From NCBI RefSeq assembly GCF_000300335.1, contig NZ_AMRM01000014.1, positions 1 through 64,000 of the forward strand: DNA of 64,000 nucleotides, in the 5' to 3' direction. The notes under the pieces are model-generated. The model was not told the origin of the DNA. It saw only the letters and a program-made list of their open reading frames with translations, and searched no databases. Both the position numbers and the translations under genes were made by a program. Shown piece by piece: positions 62,890 through 64,000 of the stretch (its first letter is position 1; each line of letters starts with the position of its first letter). The DNA comes from Nitratireductor pacificus pht-3B (lineage in GTDB: Bacteria > Pseudomonadota > Alphaproteobacteria > Rhizobiales > Rhizobiaceae).

Positions 62890-64000
62890 TCAAAAGAATT
62901 CGAGGCTGACCCGGAACATCTGCTCCACCTGCCGGACCGCGCTCTCGAGAGCGAAGATCACCACCCGGTCCTTCGGCTTGATCCTGAGCGAGCCGCTGGG
63001 CTTGATCACCGCGCCGTCGCGATAGACCGCGCCGATGCGCATCCCGTCGGGAAATTCCACTTCGGAGAGCGGCGGCCCGACCAGAGGCGAGGTCTCCAGC
63101 GCCTCGGCCTCGATCACCTCGGCAGCTCCCCGCTGGATGTTGTGGACCGCGCGGATGCGCCCCCTCCGGACATGCTGCAGCACCTTCGAGATGGTCACCG
63201 AACGCGGGTTCACATGCGCGTCGATGCCCAGCGTCTTGGCGAAATCATGATAGGTCGGGTTGTTGATCAGAACCAGGTTCGATCGGCAGCCGAGTCGCTT
63301 CGCGATGACGCTCGACAGGATATTGACCTGGTCGTCATTGGTCAGCGCCACCATCAGGTCGGCATGCTGGATATCTGCCTCGAGGAGCAGCTTCTGGTCG
63401 AGCGCGCTGCCATGGAGCACCACCGTGCGGCGCAGCTTGTCGGCCAGCGCCACGGCGCGCTCGCGCGTGTTCTCGATGATCTTGACCTTGGTACGGCTCT
63501 GCTTCTTCTCCATGGTCCGCGCCACGAACAGGCCGATATTGCCGCCGCCGGCAATGACAATGCGCGTCGCTTCCCGTTCCTCGTGCCCGAACAGGCCCAG
63601 CGTCCGGCGCACCTGCTCGCGGGTCGTCACCACATAGGCAAGGTCGCCGGCGATGAGCTGGTCACCCGAATGGGGGATGAACAGCTTTCCGTCGCGCCAC
63701 ACGCCGACCACGGTCGACGGCAGATCGGGGAAAAGCTCGGTCAGCTGCGCCAGAGGCGTGTTGATGACCGGGCATTCCTCAAGACATTCGATCGCCACCA
63801 TCAGCACATGGTCGTCGGCGAAGCGCACCACGTCGGTGGCGCCCGGCAGCGCGATGCGCCGCATCACCATCTCGCCGACCTCGACCTCTGGCGAGATGAT
63901 CACGTCGATCGGCAGGTGATCGCGCGAGAACAGATCCATGTAATGGGCCTGCAGATAGGATTGCGAGCGGATGCGGGCGATCTTGGTGGGCACGTTGAAC
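62890..64000 (-). CDS. trkA: Trk potassium-uptake regulator TrkA (N-terminus outside window)
   Basis: The last 369 or so residues of TrkA; a full-length protein has about 458, so roughly 90 N-terminal residues are off the right edge. Visible are the end of the first RCK unit (VPTKIARIRSQSYLQ), a TrkA-C domain, the second NAD-binding domain with VIAGGGNIGLFVARTM, and a final TrkA-C domain (PLSEVEFPDGMRIGAVYRDGAVIKP). It is the NAD(H)-binding cytoplasmic subunit that gates TrkH/TrkG potassium channels. It precedes dat. Confidence 0.95.
   Translation of the reverse strand, partial: FNVPTKIARIRSQSYLQAHYMDLFSRDHLPIDVIISPEVEVGEMVMRRIALPGATDVVRFADDHVLMVAIECLEECPVINTPLAQLTELFPDLPSTVVGVWRDGKLFIPHSGDQLIAGDLAYVVTTREQVRRTLGLFGHEEREATRIVIAGGGNIGLFVARTMEKKQSRTKVKIIENTRERAVALADKLRRTVVLHGSALDQKLLLEADIQHADLMVALTNDDQVNILSSVIAKRLGCRSNLVLINNPTYHDFAKTLGIDAHVNPRSVTISKVLQHVRRGRIRAVHNIQRGAAEVIEAEALETSPLVGPPLSEVEFPDGMRIGAVYRDGAVIKPSGSLRIKPKDRVVIFALESAVRQVEQMFRVSLEFF

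Noticed and set aside
1-64000. CRISPR arrays, prophage, transposons or toxin-antitoxin pairs
   Set aside because: No repeat-spacer pattern, transposase, phage structural gene or paired toxin-antitoxin gene was found while reading both strands.

Overview
The window is high-GC DNA from an alphaproteobacterium, most likely a member of Hyphomicrobiales (Rhizobiales) close to the Mesorhizobium/Phyllobacteriaceae group. Evidence for this is the conserved block trkA-dat-hfq-hflX-mazG at 59311-64000, the block tmk-holB-metG-tatD-MBL at 47143-52134, a rhizavidin-type avidin known from Rhizobium, and abundant ABC and TTT-type uptake systems. No insertion sequence, integrase, phage gene or CRISPR array was seen.

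Layout. (1) 1-6610: a sugar-uptake operon on the minus strand (binding protein, two permeases, SIS isomerase, PfkB kinase, MalK-type ATPase cut by the window edge), with a divergent ROK regulator. The gap between them carries a good promoter and a 25-bp palindromic operator candidate. (2) 7098-18166: a catabolic island with an alpha/beta hydrolase, a self-processing C45 (Ntn) amidohydrolase, a complete peptide-type ABC importer with fused ATPases, a nitrilase-family amidase, a GntR regulator with an apparent second winged helix, an HpcH/HpaI aldolase and a class III omega-aminotransferase. It probably takes up and dismantles an N-acylated or beta-alanyl-type amine. (3) 18691-29799: iron acquisition, with exbB-exbD-tonB, a FecI-type sigma factor, its FecR anti-sigma factor, a receptor with an STN signalling domain, an HmuTUV-like importer, a COMT-like O-methyltransferase and a siderophore-interacting ferric reductase. 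An almost identical promoter motif precedes fecR and the receptor gene. (4) 30010-42965: a LysR-led run of genes that looks like an organosulfur degradation island: thiol dioxygenase, four-domain rhodanese, PLP C-S lyase, deacylase, TTT importer (TctCBA), maleate-isomerase-like enzyme, DMSO-reductase-family molybdoenzyme and a quinone reductase.

(5) 43426-52679: a small membrane protein, tRNA-Ser(UGA), then core cell-wall and information-processing genes (rlpA, dacC-like carboxypeptidase, tmk, holB, metG, tatD, PhnP-like MBL, ybaK). (6) 52901-58990: a VOC protein, a copper-efflux locus (cueR, copA, copZ and a 47-codon secreted peptide) controlled by a perfect 33-bp inverted repeat holding two back-to-back CueR-type promoters, then a rhizavidin-like biotin-binding protein and a CmlA/FloR-type exporter. 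(7) 59311-64000: mazG, hflX, hfq, dat and trkA (its 5' end lies off the window).

The most interesting items are the organosulfur island, the C45/omega-aminotransferase island, the rhizavidin homologue, the double CueR promoter and the COMT-like enzyme in the siderophore locus. All functional statements come from reading motifs by eye; no database search was run.
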